This document shows, piece after piece, positions 1 through 6,789 of a DNA stretch of 21,167 nucleotides (the first letter of the stretch is position 1; each line of letters opens with the position of its first letter). The notes beneath the pieces were generated by a model. The model was not told the origin of the DNA and searched no databases. It saw nothing but the letters and a program-made list of their open reading frames with translations. The stretch comes from a virus. The translations under genes were made by a program, and so were the position numbers. The DNA is taken from positions 1-21,167 of IMG/VR virus record IMGVR_UViG_3300035180_001333, one strand, 5' to 3'.

Positions 1-238
1 TGAAGGAAATCTTAGTATCTTTGCACGCCTCCAGGAACTCCCCATACTCAAACTGCAGTTCCCGGCTCCCCAGGTATTTTTTCTTGATCCTAAAAAGCTG
101 GATGCGAAAGCGGTTCGCTTCTTTCTTGTCTGCACAGTCAATCACGAACTTCCCTGCCGTGTATGCCTTGAGGAAGAAGCGCAGACACATGATGTCCTCG
201 CTGGTGAGTTGGTCCTTGGTTGCTGCGGGTGCGGTCAT
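1..238 (-). CDS. Unknown leftward phage protein (partial, N-terminal 79 residues)
   Basis: A leftward gene starts at an ATG at 238-236 and stays open to the window edge, so only its first 79 codons are seen. A clear ribosome binding site (AAGGAG read on the minus strand, plus-strand positions 248-253) lies 9 bases before the start, which decides it. The visible protein begins MTAPAATKDQLTSEDIM and is charged, with a basic stretch near FRIQLFRIKKKY; there is no membrane segment and no domain I recognise. It is transcribed away from the structural genes and is probably the first gene of the opposite (early or regulatory) module. A leftward sigma70-like promoter lies at 319-348. Function unknown; that it is a real gene is well supported by start, binding site and promoter. 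Confidence 0.75.
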   Translation of the reverse strand, partial: MTAPAATKDQLTSEDIMCLRFFLKAYTAGKFVIDCADKKEANRFRIQLFRIKKKYLGSRELQFEYGEFLEACKDTKISF

Positions 239-318
239 AACAGTTTGCTCCTTGTAGCTGACGGTCGGGCAGCTTGTAAAAGGTTTAGTGTACGCAATCT
301 CCTCATCGTTATAATCAC

Positions 319-348
319 ACTATCACGTAATTCCTCCAAGTGTGTCAA
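319..348 (-). promoter_or_regulatory. Candidate leftward sigma70-type promoter
   Basis: Read on the minus strand there is a perfect -35 TTGACA (plus 343-348), an 18-base spacer, and a -10 GATAGT (plus 319-324, four of six consensus bases). It would start transcription near 312, giving a leader of about 75 bases before the ATG at 238. The -10 overlaps the sequence ACTATCAC, which recurs at 433-440, so it may also be under operator control. Confidence 0.45.
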
Positions 349-420
349 TCCCTATTCTCGCAGCTCTTAATCAATATACAATCCCCTTGCCGTATACCAT
401 ACAATAAAGCTGCCGTCTTT

Positions 421-436
421 TAGTAATCACTTACTA
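421..436. promoter_or_regulatory. Operator-like dyad TAGTAA-TCAC-TTACTA
   Basis: The 16 bases form six-base perfect inverted arms TAGTAA/TTACTA around TCAC. The same sequence recurs inverted at 555-570 with 14 of 16 matches, and shares TAGTAATC with the element at 646-661. Dyads of this size repeated between divergent promoters are typical of operator sites for a dimeric regulator; the regulator is not in the window. Confidence 0.45.
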
Positions 437-487
437 TCACATGAAGGCGGCAATTGGGCAGCCCCCCCGTCTTACCGTAAGTAGTTG

Positions 488-508
488 TTTTTTTTTTATT
501 TTTTTTTT
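488..508. repeat. T10-A-T10 homopolymer tract
   Basis: Ten T, one A, then ten T. It lies mid-way in the divergent region between two operator-like dyads. No hairpin of useful strength precedes it on the + strand, so it does not look like a terminator. It could act as a stiff or bent A-tract, an UP-like element, or an easily melted site. Its exact length may also suffer sequencing error. Confidence 0.6.
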
Positions 509-554
509 CTGAAAGTAATACTTGAACAATCACTCGGTGAACGGGTAGCTGCGA

Positions 555-570
555 TGATAAGTGATTACTA
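555..570. promoter_or_regulatory. Second operator-like dyad, inverted relative to 421-436
   Basis: Read on the minus strand the site is TAGTAATCACTTATCA, matching the dyad at 421-436 in 14 of 16 positions. The plus-strand 13-mer TAAGTGATTACTA (558-570) is the exact reverse complement of 421-433. With the first site it brackets the T10-A-T10 tract. Confidence 0.4.
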
Positions 571-630
571 GCGGATTCCTAGCAGATGCCTGGGAACACG
601 GATAGTTGATTGCATAGAGATTGTGCACCC

Positions 631-673
631 GACTTATCGCGCCATAGTAATCGCGATTACTCCCGCCAATCAA
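631..673 (+). promoter_or_regulatory. AGTAATC element, copy 1 (perfect 16-base palindrome)
   Basis: Positions 646-661 read AGTAATCGCGATTACT, a perfect palindrome, followed by CCCGCCAATCAA (662-673). The last 28 bases match a second copy at 2018-2045 in 26 of 28 positions, and an upstream GACTTA (631-636) is kept at the same distance in both. It lies about 190 bases before the -35 at 867. It is probably a regulator-binding site or a phage-specific promoter. Confidence 0.5.
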
Positions 674-866
674 TTCCGCAGCCGGGCCAGCCCAGCTCCC
701 ATGTTGCGGGCGGGCGGGGAGCAGGCAGGCGTGGGCGCGTGTGCGCGTTCGCGCGGGCGAGTTCGCAACCCTCAGCCACGTGGGCAAACGTCCCACAACA
801 CGAATCCACTGCTCCGTGGCACAATCCGCGCACGAAAAAGTTTGTTGTGCCGGGCAATGTTTTCCG

Positions 867-895
867 TTGACAAGGCTGCGCAGCATGATTAGATT
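867..895 (+). promoter_or_regulatory. Sigma70-type promoter for the 158/50-codon unit
   Basis: A perfect -35 TTGACA (867-872), an exact 17-base spacer, and a -10 TAGATT (890-895, four of six consensus bases). Transcription would start near 902, leaving about 50 bases of leader before the ATG at 953. A host-type promoter here means the two small genes could be expressed without phage factors. Confidence 0.6.
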
Positions 896-952
896 GTAGT
901 CACAAGGGAAGGGCAATCCCGCTCAACCCGCGAAGTATCTGGGAGGTACATC

Positions 953-1429
953 ATGGCCCCGCAACGCAAGGTTTTCTCCAAGTCCTTCGACCTCGCTAAT
1001 ATGTCCGTAACCATTAGCACCCCCTCGCGTTCCGAAACTTACCTTATAAAGGGCATGTCCGAAGACATCCGCAACACGCTCATGCTGCACGGCTTGACAC
1101 AAAAGCTTTCCGACAAGTGCGCGGCGTCCGCCGGGGCGCTCACCGAAGACGAAAAGTGGACCGCCATGAACGAAGTCTATGCGTCCCTCCATGCGGGCAC
1201 TTGGTCCCTCAAGTCCGAAGGCCAGGGCACCATGCTGGTTCGCGCCCTTATGGAACTCGCGCCCAATTCCACCCTCGCCGACATTCGCGCCAAGGTCGAA
1301 GGCTGGTCGAACATCGAACGCCGCGCCGTTTCCGCCAATCCCAAGGTTGCCACAATTCTGCGCCGCATGGAATCCGAACGGGCTTCCGGCATCGACTCGG
1401 ACGAATTGCTTGATGACCTGCTTGGCTAG
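953..1429 (+). CDS. Conserved-type phage protein of unknown function (158 aa)
   Basis: The ATG at 953 follows a strong GGAGGT ribosome binding site. The 158-residue protein has no membrane segment. It contains a segment reading roughly 'IRNTLMLHGLTQKLSDKCA', followed by 'DEKWTAMNEVYASLHAGTW', and a C-terminal helical part ending in an acidic tail (ELLDDLLG). From memory this layout (an N-terminal strand region, then LHGL-QKL, then W/G-T-W) resembles a small protein found in many proteobacterial phages and prophages, usually without assigned function. It sits behind its own sigma70-like promoter, overlaps nothing, and is followed 14 bases later by a 50-codon gene. The pair ends at a terminator, so it is a separate unit from the terminase operon. 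Whether it is regulatory, a host-takeover protein or a packaging accessory cannot be told from sequence. Confidence 0.8.
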   Translation: MAPQRKVFSKSFDLANMSVTISTPSRSETYLIKGMSEDIRNTLMLHGLTQKLSDKCAASAGALTEDEKWTAMNEVYASLHAGTWSLKSEGQGTMLVRALMELAPNSTLADIRAKVEGWSNIERRAVSANPKVATILRRMESERASGIDSDELLDDLLG

Positions 1430-1443
1430 GTAAAGGAGACAAC

Positions 1444-1596
1444 ATGACCGCTGTACGCACTTCCGAACTCCATACCTTAATCCAAGCCATCAAACCTACT
1501 ATGCCCAAGGAAGAGATACGCGCCTACATCAAGAGTCTTTCCGCAAAAGAACGGTCAGCACTCTTGCGCCGACTTCGCCGACTTTACAAGAGCTAG
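1444..1596 (+). CDS. Small basic protein of unknown function (50 aa)
   Basis: This short gene was found by eye: ATG at 1444, stop TAG at 1594-1596, with AAGGAG (1433-1438) five bases before the start. The product has 50 residues and is predicted to be mostly helical, with a strongly basic C-terminus (RSALLRRLRRLYKS). It follows the 158-codon gene by 14 bases and is followed within about 20 bases by an intrinsic terminator, which supports a two-gene unit. The arginine-rich amphipathic end could bind nucleic acid or a membrane or a protein partner; nothing in the sequence decides among these. I do not recognise the family. Confidence 0.7.
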   Translation: MTAVRTSELHTLIQAIKPTMPKEEIRAYIKSLSAKERSALLRRLRRLYKS

Positions 1597-1616
1597 ACAC
1601 TCTCACACGCACCCAC

Positions 1617-1648
1617 AAACCCGTGCCGCCAGTGACACGGGTTTTTTC
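1617..1648 (+). terminator. Rho-independent terminator
   Basis: The stem AAACCCGTG (1617-1625) pairs with CACGGGTTT (1636-1644), nine perfect base pairs around a 10-base loop, and the T-run 1642-1647 follows directly. It lies 20 bases after the stop of the 50-codon gene and separates that small unit from the terminase operon. Confidence 0.85.
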
Positions 1649-2002
1649 TTGCCCCTTGCATAACACGATTCCCCTGGTTGTATGCGCGCACGGCATACGC
1701 CCCACGTGCCACGAATCCGCAAGTCATTCCCCTCGCGTGTTACAATCAAGGCCGGGGGTGCTTAGCGGCTGGCGGGGGTCTTGGTTGGGTAAGTTTAGGC
1801 TTGGGGTGCCATCTCCCTTGCCGACCCCAAAAAAACTGAAAATTACCTCACTGCTGTTAGCGCAGAGTCACCCTCTTCGGGAAACCCCGGAAAAACACCA
1901 AAAAGAAAACTGATGACTTCTTTGGCTACTTAATTATCGACAGTGTGCGAGCGTCGGTAGTCTTTTGCGGCTTGCGGTAGGCGCGACGGCGGACCCGCCC
2001 GA

Positions 2003-2045
2003 GACTTAATTGCACCGAGTAATCGCGAGTATTCCCGCCAATCAA
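2003..2045 (+). promoter_or_regulatory. AGTAATC element, copy 2
   Basis: AGTAATCGCGAGTATT (2018-2033) followed by CCCGCCAATCAA (2034-2045) matches copy 1 (646-673) in 26 of 28 positions, with GACTTA at the same upstream distance (2003-2008). The palindrome is degraded here by two changes while the 12-base tail is identical. That suggests the tail is part of the functional site, not only the dyad. It ends 26 bases before the -35 of the terminase promoter, a position suited to an activator. Confidence 0.5.
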
Positions 2046-2071
2046 CCCGCGCGCTGCTGTCCTTTCCCCCC

Positions 2072-2100
2072 TTGACGCCGCGCCTACAGTCGGCTATATC
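2072..2100 (+). promoter_or_regulatory. Sigma70-type promoter for the terminase/structural operon
   Basis: -35 TTGACG (2072-2077, five of six), an exact 17-base spacer, and -10 TATATC (2095-2100, four of six). Transcription would start near 2107, leaving a leader of about 18 bases that holds the AAGGAG binding site of the first terminase gene. Confidence 0.55.
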
Positions 2101-2124
2101 AGCCCCAACACAAGGAGTACACCT

Positions 2125-2736
2125 ATGTCCGCCCCGCTTGCAGGTTCCAAACACGGCTACGACCTCAAGAAGCTTCGCTACACGCACGACGCGATGATCG
2201 ACGTGCTGATTGAGCGGCCCGAAATCAAGCAGTACGAACTCGCCGAAATGTTTGGCGTCACGAAAGAGTGGATCAGTATGCTGATGTGCTCAGACGCCTT
2301 CCAAGCTCGTTTGGCCGCCCGCAAGGCCGATGTGATCGACCCAATCGTCGCGGCGAGTTTCAAGCAGCGCATGGAAGTGCTGGCCCGCCGGTCCGTTGAG
2401 GTGCTGATGGAGAAGATGGAGGACAGCGCCGAGTGCGCGCCCAACGTTGCACTCGGCGCGCTGGGCATCGCGGCTAAGGGTTTCGGCTTCGGTGGCGCGG
2501 CACAGGTCAACGTGGACGCGCGCACGCAGACCCAGTTCGTCGTCGCCATGCCCGGAAAGGCACAGTCGAGTAAGGAATGGGCTGCCGCCTACGGGGCCAA
2601 GGACCTCGATGCCTCGTGCGCGGCGGACCACGAACTGGCCGTCCCGCCCCCGCCCCCCGGCATCGAGATGCTGACCCAAGCCAGCATCACCGAACCCAAC
2701 GACACCGAGCCGCCGATCAGGCCCATTGGCGGTTAG
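2125..2736 (+). CDS. Terminase small subunit (DNA-recognition)
   Basis: A 203-residue protein starting at ATG 2125 behind AAGGAG. Residues about 37-54 (YELAEMFGVTKEWISMLM) have the spacing of a helix-turn-helix, followed by a charged helical middle part suited to oligomer formation, and a Pro-rich C-terminal tail (PPPPPG) that is probably disordered. Small terminase subunits bind the packaging site on concatemeric DNA and hand it to the large subunit. The assignment rests on the helix-turn-helix and on the position directly before a clear large terminase, with the next start immediately after this stop. Low sequence conservation is normal for this family, so the fold is inferred rather than recognised in detail. 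Confidence 0.75.
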   Translation: MSAPLAGSKHGYDLKKLRYTHDAMIDVLIERPEIKQYELAEMFGVTKEWISMLMCSDAFQARLAARKADVIDPIVAASFKQRMEVLARRSVEVLMEKMEDSAECAPNVALGALGIAAKGFGFGGAAQVNVDARTQTQFVVAMPGKAQSSKEWAAAYGAKDLDASCAADHELAVPPPPPGIEMLTQASITEPNDTEPPIRPIGG

Positions 2737-2737
2737 C

Positions 2738-4252
2738 ATGGAAGCCGCGCGCGCTGTCGAACCCGCCGCCCCGTGGACCCACCCTGCCGTCGAGGTTGCC
2801 GAGAATCAACGCATTATCTGGCAGCCGCAGCCGGGTCCGCAGATGGCCCTTCTCCAGTGCCCTATCTTCGAAGTCTTCTATGGCGGCGCGCGCGGTGGTG
2901 GGAAGACGGAGGGTTCGCTGGGCGACTGGCTCCAGCACTCCTCCGAGTACGGCGAGCACGCCATCGGTCTCTTCATTCGTCGCAAGTTCAAGCAGCTTTC
3001 CGAGGTAGTAGCTCGTGCTAAGCAGCTCTTCATCCCACTCGGAGCGAAGTACAACGAAACCAAGCAGGAATTCGCGATGGCGAACGGCGCGCGTCTGAAG
3101 TTCGCTTACCTCGAACGGGACTCGGATGCGGAGCAGTATCAGGGGCATAGTTACACCCGCCTTTACCTGGAAGAAATAACCAACTTCCCTTCCCCTGCGC
3201 CGATTAACAAGCTGCGCGCCTGCCTCCGCTCCGCCTCTGGCGTCCCGGTCGGAATGCGCCTCACGGGGAACCCGGGCGGACCCGGCCACACTTGGGTCAA
3301 GGCCCGCTACATCGATCCCGCGCCGCAGGGTTTCGTTGTAATCGCCGAGGAGACGAGCATCGAAGTCGGCGGGGTTTCGACGACGGTTAAGCTGGAGCGC
3401 GTCTTCATCCCCAGTAAGATCAGCGATAACCAGCTCCTCCTCCGCAACGACCCCACCTACATCCTGCGGCTCCGCCAGTCGGGTTCCGAGGCTCTCGTCA
3501 AGGCCTGGCTCGAAGGCGACTGGTCCATGGTTGACGGTGCCTTCTTCAGCGAATTCGACTACACTCGGCACGTCCTCTCGATGGATTGGCTGTCGCTGAT
3601 CCCTGCCTCTGCCCTCCGTTTCCGCGCGTTTGACTGGGGCTCAGCGAAGCCCTTCTCCGTCGGCTGGTATGCGGTATCCGACGGCACCTGGGGCCTTCCC
3701 CACGGCGCGCTCCTCAAGTACCGTGAGTGGTATGGGGCAGATGGCCCGAACAAGGGACTCAAGATGACAGCGGACCTCGTTGCTATGGGCATCGTGGACA
3801 GGGAGCGCGGCGAGCGCATCCGCTATGGCGCAGCCGACCCCTCCATCTTCATCCGCGACGGCGGGCCCTCGATCGCTGAATCCATGATGGTAAAAGGCTG
3901 CATCTGGAAGCGCGCGGACAACCGCCGCAAGCCCGGTTGGGAAGCACTACACCAACGTCTCCAGGGAGGTCCCGACGGGCGTCCCATGCTCTACTTCTTG
4001 GAATGCTGCGACGATACGATCCGCACTCTCCCAGTCCTCCAGCACGACGAGACCGACCCCGAGGACTTGGATACGGATGCCGAAGACCATGCCGCTGACG
4101 AGACGCGGTACGCAGTAACCTCGCGCCCTTGGGTGAACAAAACCGAGGCCATGCGCGCGCCACAGTTTCCCAAGCACCCCTCGCAGATGACAGTGACGGA
4201 ACTGGTCGAAAAGCGTACCCAAGCCCGCCGATTGCGGGAAGATGGCGAATAG
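2738..4252 (+). CDS. Terminase large subunit (packaging ATPase/nuclease)
   Basis: This is the DNA-packaging motor. With the ATG at 2738 it has 504 residues. Walker A is GGARGGGKT (Lys56), Walker B is LYLEE (about 142-146), and the coupling motif is TGNPGG (about 176-181). The nuclease half shows conserved acidic positions in AFDWG (Asp299), GAADP (Asp367) and HAADETRYAV (Asp454), the pattern of an RNase H-like terminase nuclease. Walker B carries Glu-Glu where many terminases have Asp-Glu. The ATG lies one base after the stop of the small subunit, implying translational coupling; an upstream TTG at 2726 in the same frame is a possible alternative start adding four residues. The ATPase domain translocates DNA through the portal and the nuclease cuts it. 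Confidence 0.95.
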   Translation: MEAARAVEPAAPWTHPAVEVAENQRIIWQPQPGPQMALLQCPIFEVFYGGARGGGKTEGSLGDWLQHSSEYGEHAIGLFIRRKFKQLSEVVARAKQLFIPLGAKYNETKQEFAMANGARLKFAYLERDSDAEQYQGHSYTRLYLEEITNFPSPAPINKLRACLRSASGVPVGMRLTGNPGGPGHTWVKARYIDPAPQGFVVIAEETSIEVGGVSTTVKLERVFIPSKISDNQLLLRNDPTYILRLRQSGSEALVKAWLEGDWSMVDGAFFSEFDYTRHVLSMDWLSLIPASALRFRAFDWGSAKPFSVGWYAVSDGTWGLPHGALLKYREWYGADGPNKGLKMTADLVAMGIVDRERGERIRYGAADPSIFIRDGGPSIAESMMVKGCIWKRADNRRKPGWEALHQRLQGGPDGRPMLYFLECCDDTIRTLPVLQHDETDPEDLDTDAEDHAADETRYAVTSRPWVNKTEAMRAPQFPKHPSQMTVTELVEKRTQARRLREDGE

Positions 4253-4288
4253 TATCCCCGTTCACACTTACGGCAAGGAGCTACCAGT

Positions 4289-6787
4289 ATGCCCCCGTCT
4301 ACCAACACCAAAGTCAACACACGAGACCTCCTGCCGCAGGACATTCAGTCCGCTATCGCCATCAAGGCGGCGAAGCTCAGTGACGACCCCGCCGCTGACA
4401 ACATCGCGCCCGACTCCCCTAACGAGGAGATCATCCAGTTCTGGAAGTCTCAGCTCGACGATGCCCGGGAGCGCGAGGAGAAGTACCGTAAGTCCGCGCG
4501 CCCCGTGGTCCGCATCTACGAGGCTGCCGACAAGAAGGCCGACTCCTTCAACATTCTCTACAGCAACACTGAAACTCTGCTCCCCGCCGTCTACAACGCC
4601 GTCCCCCGGCCTGTCGTCAAGCGCAAGCAGGCGGGCAACGATGGCCCCGGCGGCACGACGAACCCCAACAACCAGTTGGAGCTCATCGCCACCCGCGTTG
4701 CGCAGCGCCTTCTGGACCAGTTCATTGACACGGGGTCCACTGATAGTCCCAACTTCGACGAACTCTCCGCCCAGTCCGTTCTCCAAGCTCTCGTCACCGG
4801 GCGTGGCCTGATGCGCTTCCGCTACGACGCCGACATCGAGGATGAGGTGATCGACGGGCAGCCCGTCGGCAAGGTCAAGTACGAAAACGTGCGCGGGGAG
4901 CTGGTCGATTGGGACCGTGTCCTCTTCGGCTACGCCCGCAGTTGGAATGATGTTCCCTGGCTCGCCTTCGAGCACTACATGTCGCGCGCGGAACTGGTGG
5001 ACAACTTCGGGGACGCCGGGAAGGACGTACCGCTCAATGCCTCCACCAGCGACACGGAATCGGAAGGCAGTGACTCCAGCGCTGCCGACGATGCGGACGC
5101 GCGGGCCCCCGCCGACAGCAAGGGTGCGAAACTCGCCCTCATCTATGAGATCTGGGACAAGACCAAGAAGCAGGTACTCTTCTACGCCCCTTCCCACGAG
5201 GATGCTATCCTGAAGCAGCTCGACGACCCGCTCGGGCTCACCGGCTTCTTCCCTTGTCCCGCGCCCCTCTGCTTCTTCAATAAGGTGTCGAGCCTTGTCC
5301 CTGTCCCTCTGTACCAGTTTTACAGGGAACAGGCCGAGGAACTGAACCGCGTCTCCAAGCGTATCAACAAGATTATCAAGGCGCTGAAAGTGCGCGGATT
5401 CTACGACTCGCAGCTTGGGTCGCTGGAGAAGCTCTTGCAGCAGGACGATAACATCCTCCTGCCCGCCGAGAACGTCGCCGCGATGCAGCAGGGGCAGACA
5501 CTGGAGAAGTCGATTTGGCTCATGCCACTGACTGAGTTGGTCTCTGTCCTTCAGCAACTCTACGCCCAGCGCGCACAGGTCAAGGCCCTTATCTACGAGA
5601 TCACGGGTATCAGCGACATCGTGCGCGGAGCTTCCGCTGCCTCAGAGACCCTCGGCGCGCAGCAGATCAAGGAGTCCTGGGTCACTTTGCGCATCAAGCG
5701 GCTCCAGAAGGCTGTCCACAAGTACCTCCGCAACTCCCTGCGCATTATGGCGGAAATTGCCCTTACCAAGCTGGCCCCGGAGACCGTCCAGGCCATGACG
5801 GGTGTGGACCTGCCTACAGAGGAGCAGAAGCAGCAGGCGCAAATGGAACTTCAAGCGTGGCAGCAACAGCAAATGGCCGTACATATGCCGCCAATGATGT
5901 CGCCCTCGCCGCTTGGCGGTCCTTCCGTGGGTATGGGTGGCCCGTCCGCGCCTTCCGCGCCTTCCGGGGCCCCCGGAGTGCCCTCTATGGGTACGCCCGT
6001 GCCCGCGCCGTCGTCCGCACCCGCCGCGCCTCCCGCTCCCTCTGCGCCAAACATGGCCCCAACTGTCCCTGTCGGCTCAACCGTTCCCGCCGGTTCCCAG
6101 GGCCCGCTACCCGGCTCCCCCGCTCCCGGTGGACCGCCGCCCCAGATCCTCGAAACCCTAAACACCCCGACCATGGTCGAAGTCCTGACCTTGCTCAACG
6201 ATAACCTTCAGCGCCGCTACCATATCGACATCGAAACCAACTCCACTGTGGATGCCGAAGCGACTGAGGACAAGCAGCAAGTAGGAGAGTTCCTCAATGC
6301 AATGGCGCAATTTTTGTCAGGTGTTGCTCCTCTTGTGCAGAATGGTTCGCTACCCTTTGAGGCTGCGCAGGCCATCATGCTCTCCGTCACTCGCCGTTAT
6401 CGTTTTGGGGATGAGGTCGAGGAAGCCCTGAAGAAGATGAAGCCACCGGAGGCGCAGGGCGACCCGAAGGCCGAATCCGAGGCGGCAATGATGCAGTTGG
6501 AGATGCAGAAAGGCCAGCAGGAGATGGGGCTCAAGAAGCAGATGGCTGACCTAGACATCCAACTCCGCACGATGGAGATGCAATTTAGGGAAAGGGAACT
6601 GGCGCAAGAGGCGAAGATCAAGGAGATGGAGGCGGGGATGAAGATGCAAGACATGCAGCGGAAGGCGCAGATGGGCGAACACAAGCACCAATCGCAGATG
6701 CGTATGATGGCGCTGAAGGAGCAGCAGGCGGCGATGCAGCCCGCCGTAGCCCCTCCCGTTGGTTCCCCCGGCCCGGAGGTCGCCTAG
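4289..6787 (+). CDS. Portal protein (long, P22-like) with Pro-rich insert and coiled-coil tail
   Basis: An 832-residue protein with AAGGAG before ATG 4289. The segment around residues 87-110 (FNILYSNTETLLPAVYNAVP) and the later region with SDIVRGAS and KESWVTLRIKRLQKAV match what I know of long podovirus portals. The portal is a dodecameric ring at one capsid vertex through which terminase pumps DNA and to which the tail attaches. Two parts stand out. Residues about 531-621 are almost only Pro, Ala, Ser, Gly and Met and are probably disordered. Residues about 728-818 are a long Met/Gln/Lys/Glu helix likely to form the barrel-like coiled coil at the C-terminus, as in P22. It follows the large terminase by 36 bases and precedes a zinc-ribbon gene by two. 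Confidence 0.9.
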   Translation: MPPSTNTKVNTRDLLPQDIQSAIAIKAAKLSDDPAADNIAPDSPNEEIIQFWKSQLDDAREREEKYRKSARPVVRIYEAADKKADSFNILYSNTETLLPAVYNAVPRPVVKRKQAGNDGPGGTTNPNNQLELIATRVAQRLLDQFIDTGSTDSPNFDELSAQSVLQALVTGRGLMRFRYDADIEDEVIDGQPVGKVKYENVRGELVDWDRVLFGYARSWNDVPWLAFEHYMSRAELVDNFGDAGKDVPLNASTSDTESEGSDSSAADDADARAPADSKGAKLALIYEIWDKTKKQVLFYAPSHEDAILKQLDDPLGLTGFFPCPAPLCFFNKVSSLVPVPLYQFYREQAEELNRVSKRINKIIKALKVRGFYDSQLGSLEKLLQQDDNILLPAENVAAMQQGQTLEKSIWLMPLTELVSVLQQLYAQRAQVKALIYEITGISDIVRGASAASETLGAQQIKESWVTLRIKRLQKAVHKYLRNSLRIMAEIALTKLAPETVQAMTGVDLPTEEQKQQAQMELQAWQQQQMAVHMPPMMSPSPLGGPSVGMGGPSAPSAPSGAPGVPSMGTPVPAPSSAPAAPPAPSAPNMAPTVPVGSTVPAGSQGPLPGSPAPGGPPPQILETLNTPTMVEVLTLLNDNLQRRYHIDIETNSTVDAEATEDKQQVGEFLNAMAQFLSGVAPLVQNGSLPFEAAQAIMLSVTRRYRFGDEVEEALKKMKPPEAQGDPKAESEAAMMQLEMQKGQQEMGLKKQMADLDIQLRTMEMQFRERELAQEAKIKEMEAGMKMQDMQRKAQMGEHKHQSQMRMMALKEQQAAMQPAVAPPVGSPGPEVA

Positions 6788-6789
6788 CC

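Larger units (their letters stand above)
239..952. other. Divergent non-coding control region (about 710 bases)
   Basis: This stretch separates the leftward gene from the rightward genes. The reading frames inside it look like chance frames: they run across the promoter sequences and have no plausible protein composition. It holds a leftward promoter (319-348), a rightward promoter (867-895), dyads with the core TAGTAATC (421-436, 555-570, 646-661), a C7 run (462-468), a T10-A-T10 tract (488-508) and a very G-rich patch around 700-770. Composition therefore swings sharply within a short distance. It probably controls the switch between the two transcription directions. No tRNA, CRISPR or recognisable origin boxes were found. 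Confidence 0.7.
1650..2124. other. Non-coding stretch before the terminase genes
   Basis: About 475 bases with no convincing gene. The reading frames here lack ribosome binding sites and have unlikely compositions, and one of them starts inside the terminator. The right end holds an AGTAATC element (2003-2045) and a sigma70-like promoter (2072-2100). The left two-thirds shows nothing I can name. A gap just before a small-terminase gene is a common place for a packaging (cos or pac) site, but I see no direct evidence of one. Confidence 0.6.

Noticed and set aside
530-916. A leftward 128-codon open frame in the divergent region
   Set aside because: It runs over the rightward promoter, lacks a ribosome binding site, and its Arg/Ala/Cys-rich product looks like a chance frame in GC-rich DNA.
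1623-1913. A rightward 96-codon frame after the small two-gene unit
   Set aside because: It begins inside the terminator hairpin and has no ribosome binding site or recognisable protein character.
1650-2000. tRNA, CRISPR array or attachment site in the gap before terminase
   Set aside because: No cloverleaf with a T-arm sequence, no spaced direct repeats, and no duplicated core were found by reading.
1930-2187. A leftward 85-codon frame before the terminase gene
   Set aside because: It overlaps the terminase promoter and gene start on the opposite strand and lacks a binding site.
4268-5557. A leftward 429-codon frame opposite the portal
   Set aside because: It is the mirror of the strong G/C third-position bias in the portal gene; the portal frame is clearly the coding one.
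5857-6204. Alternative frames within the Pro-rich part of the portal
   Set aside because: Low-complexity GC-rich DNA leaves all frames open; none has a start signal, and the portal frame continues intact on both sides.
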